Assembly: GCF_003364315.1 (NCBI RefSeq)
Contig: NZ_NXLS01000009.1
Span: forward strand, 1 to 64,000
Reading direction: 5' to 3'
Length of the DNA: 64,000 bases
Origin: Helicobacter ganmani
GTDB lineage: Bacteria; Campylobacterota; Campylobacteria; Campylobacterales; Helicobacteraceae
Part shown: in pieces, positions 62,932 through 64,000 of the stretch
How positions within the stretch are numbered: the first letter of the stretch is position 1
How the letters are laid out: every line of letters starts with the position of its first letter
The notes under the pieces: generated by a model
Seen by the model: the letters and a program-made list of their open reading frames with translations, nothing else
Database searches by the model: none
What the model was told of the DNA's origin: nothing
Position numbers and translations under genes: made by a program

Positions 62932-64000
62932 ATGGCACAATTTTTTCCTCCTATTTCTGATATTTTTCTTTTTAAGATTCAGCCTACGGAGGGGGAGCTT
63001 GCTTTACTTCGTTTTCTTGAGGTTAATTTAGATGAACATTACGAAGTTTATTTTAATCCCTATTTGAATGGCGACCGCCCAGATATAATCATTTTAAGGA
63101 AAGAATGGGGAGCATTGATTATTGAAGTAAAAGATTGGAATCTTGAAAGCTATTTTATAGATGAGAACAAAAAATGGCGCGTACTCCACCAAAATACACT
63201 TGTCAAATCCCCAATTAGTCAAGTGTGTAAATATAAAGAAAATCTTTTTGAACTACATATTGACAATCTACTGAATTTAAAAATTAACAATATAAAGTAT
63301 TTCAATATTGTAAAATGTGCCATATATTTTCATAAAGCAACAAAAGAACAAATAAATACACTGATACAACCATTAAAAAATGACAAATCCTTGCGTTTCA
63401 ATATTGATTTATTAAGCAATGATTCCTTAACAAAAGAGAATTTTAATAAAATATTTTTCAAAACCCATTCCGCTCAAAATAAGCAATACTTTACAGATGA
63501 GATATACAACAGCTTCAAAAGAGTGCTGACACCGACATTTCATATGCAAAATGACGGAAACTTCATAGAATACAATAAAAAACAAAAAGAAATCATCTCC
63601 AAGCCAATAAAAGAAATGAGGGTAAAAGGCGTCTTTGGTTCAGGTAAAACAACCACTCTTGTTGCAAGAGCAGTAAAGACTTATCAAAAACTAAAAATGG
63701 ATAAGTTACACCCAAAGATTCTTATCTTAACCTACAATTTGACGCTTAGAAATTTTATACGTGATAAATTAATTCAAGTGCATAGGGATTTCGAAATAGC
63801 AGATTTTACCATTATTAATTACCATCAATTCATCAAAGCAGAATTAAATAATATGGAAATTGAAATGGAAATACCCCACAAAAACAAAGGAATGGAGATT
63901 GAAGAATATTATGATAAATACTACTCCAATGAACAATTATTTGCTAAAAATAAAGACAAAATTATCCCTTATGACGCTATTTATATTGATGAAATACAAG
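62932..64000 (+). CDS. NERD-domain helicase, partial at the right edge
   Basis: Frame open from the ATG to the window end (about 356 residues seen). The N-terminus has NERD features: DRPDIIILRKEWGALIIEVKDW, with Asp and Glu-x-Lys of a nuclease-like core (about residues 49-70). A UvrD/Rep-like helicase follows: Walker A GVFGSGKTTTL (about 229-239) and Walker B IYIDEIQ at the edge. GAGAG precedes the ATG, and the gene follows the cell-shape gene by 6 bases. Such proteins act in DNA repair or phage defence. AT-rich codon use hints at transfer. Confidence 0.75.
   Translation, partial: MAQFFPPISDIFLFKIQPTEGELALLRFLEVNLDEHYEVYFNPYLNGDRPDIIILRKEWGALIIEVKDWNLESYFIDENKKWRVLHQNTLVKSPISQVCKYKENLFELHIDNLLNLKINNIKYFNIVKCAIYFHKATKEQINTLIQPLKNDKSLRFNIDLLSNDSLTKENFNKIFFKTHSAQNKQYFTDEIYNSFKRVLTPTFHMQNDGNFIEYNKKQKEIISKPIKEMRVKGVFGSGKTTTLVARAVKTYQKLKMDKLHPKILILTYNLTLRNFIRDKLIQVHRDFEIADFTIINYHQFIKAELNNMEIEMEIPHKNKGMEIEEYYDKYYSNEQLFAKNKDKIIPYDAIYIDEIQ

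Noticed and set aside
1-64000. CRISPR array, complete prophage, insertion sequence, tRNA or rRNA genes
   Set aside because: No evenly spaced direct repeats, no transposase, integrase or phage structural genes, and no cloverleaf with a conserved TTCGA arm were found by reading; small tRNAs could be missed without a covariance search.

Overview
The window is 64 kb of AT-rich chromosome from an epsilonproteobacterium, most likely an enterohepatic Helicobacter (H. pullorum / H. canadensis-like). The grounds are a DUF1104 protein, NrfHA, DcuA/AspA, a PEB4-type chaperone, a Csd6-like cell-shape enzyme, FabG-AcpP-FabF-AccA and LptB-RpoN gene orders, and poly-G contingency tracts. The species is an inference from gene content; no rRNA or tRNA gene was found. 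Most of the window is core chromosome, with a few accessory or decaying loci.

Layout. 0.3-3.5 kb (minus): coiled-coil membrane protein, rpiB, M50 protease, lepB, folD. 3.5-6.5 kb: a small cytochrome c, the SRP RNA (minus), a UDP-sugar epimerase and a class V aminotransferase. 6.7-9.8 kb: a TRAP transporter operon with a Tat-type lipoprotein receptor. 10-13.7 kb: terC, a tautomerase, polA. 13.8-17 kb: an autotransporter whose promoter spacer is a run of 14 G. 17.1-20.1 kb: a methylase/specificity fusion with an altered catalytic motif, and an aromatic amino-acid permease. 20.2-24.5 kb: dnaX-tsaE-lptB-rpoN. 25-34.2 kb (minus): thiL, nadC, nadA, psd, bpt, two tandem MltC-like genes (the second a pseudoenzyme), a DJ-1 protein, efp, fba, a PpiC chaperone. 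34.4-38.7 kb: an iron-uptake locus (PepSY protein and TonB receptor facing exbB-exbD-tonB) with two Fur-box-like sites. 38.7-44.1 kb: nrfHA, dcuA, aspA, with an FNR-like site upstream of nrfH. 44.2-48.3 kb: MATE pump, hemD, rhodanese, then small secreted/lipoprotein genes, one split by a single in-frame stop, and an XRE regulator overlapping a small membrane-protein gene. 48.3-54.9 kb: BaiN-like flavoprotein, accA, fabF, acpP, fabG, yaaA, rsmE. 55.1-56.7 kb: a two-part SGNH/surface-sugar-type gene broken at two poly-G tracts. 57-62.9 kb: azlCD, rplI, hslVU, era, a Csd6-like enzyme. 62.9 kb to the edge: start of a NERD-nuclease/helicase gene.

How the parts fit. NrfHA with AspA/DcuA makes a fumarate/nitrite-type anaerobic respiration block, and the FNR-like site sits at the right distance for oxygen control. 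The Fur-like sites tie the TonB receptor to its ExbBD-TonB motor. Two loci look built for on/off switching: the autotransporter at the promoter and the SGNH-type gene in its coding frame. In the second, both tracts are out of frame as read here, and one register at each joins two reading frames into a single protein of about 529 residues.

The intergenic regions carry a family of short hairpin repeats. The outer ends are conserved (CATTGC ... GGCAATC) while the inner stems differ in sequence but stay self-complementary. No CRISPR array, complete prophage or insertion sequence is visible.
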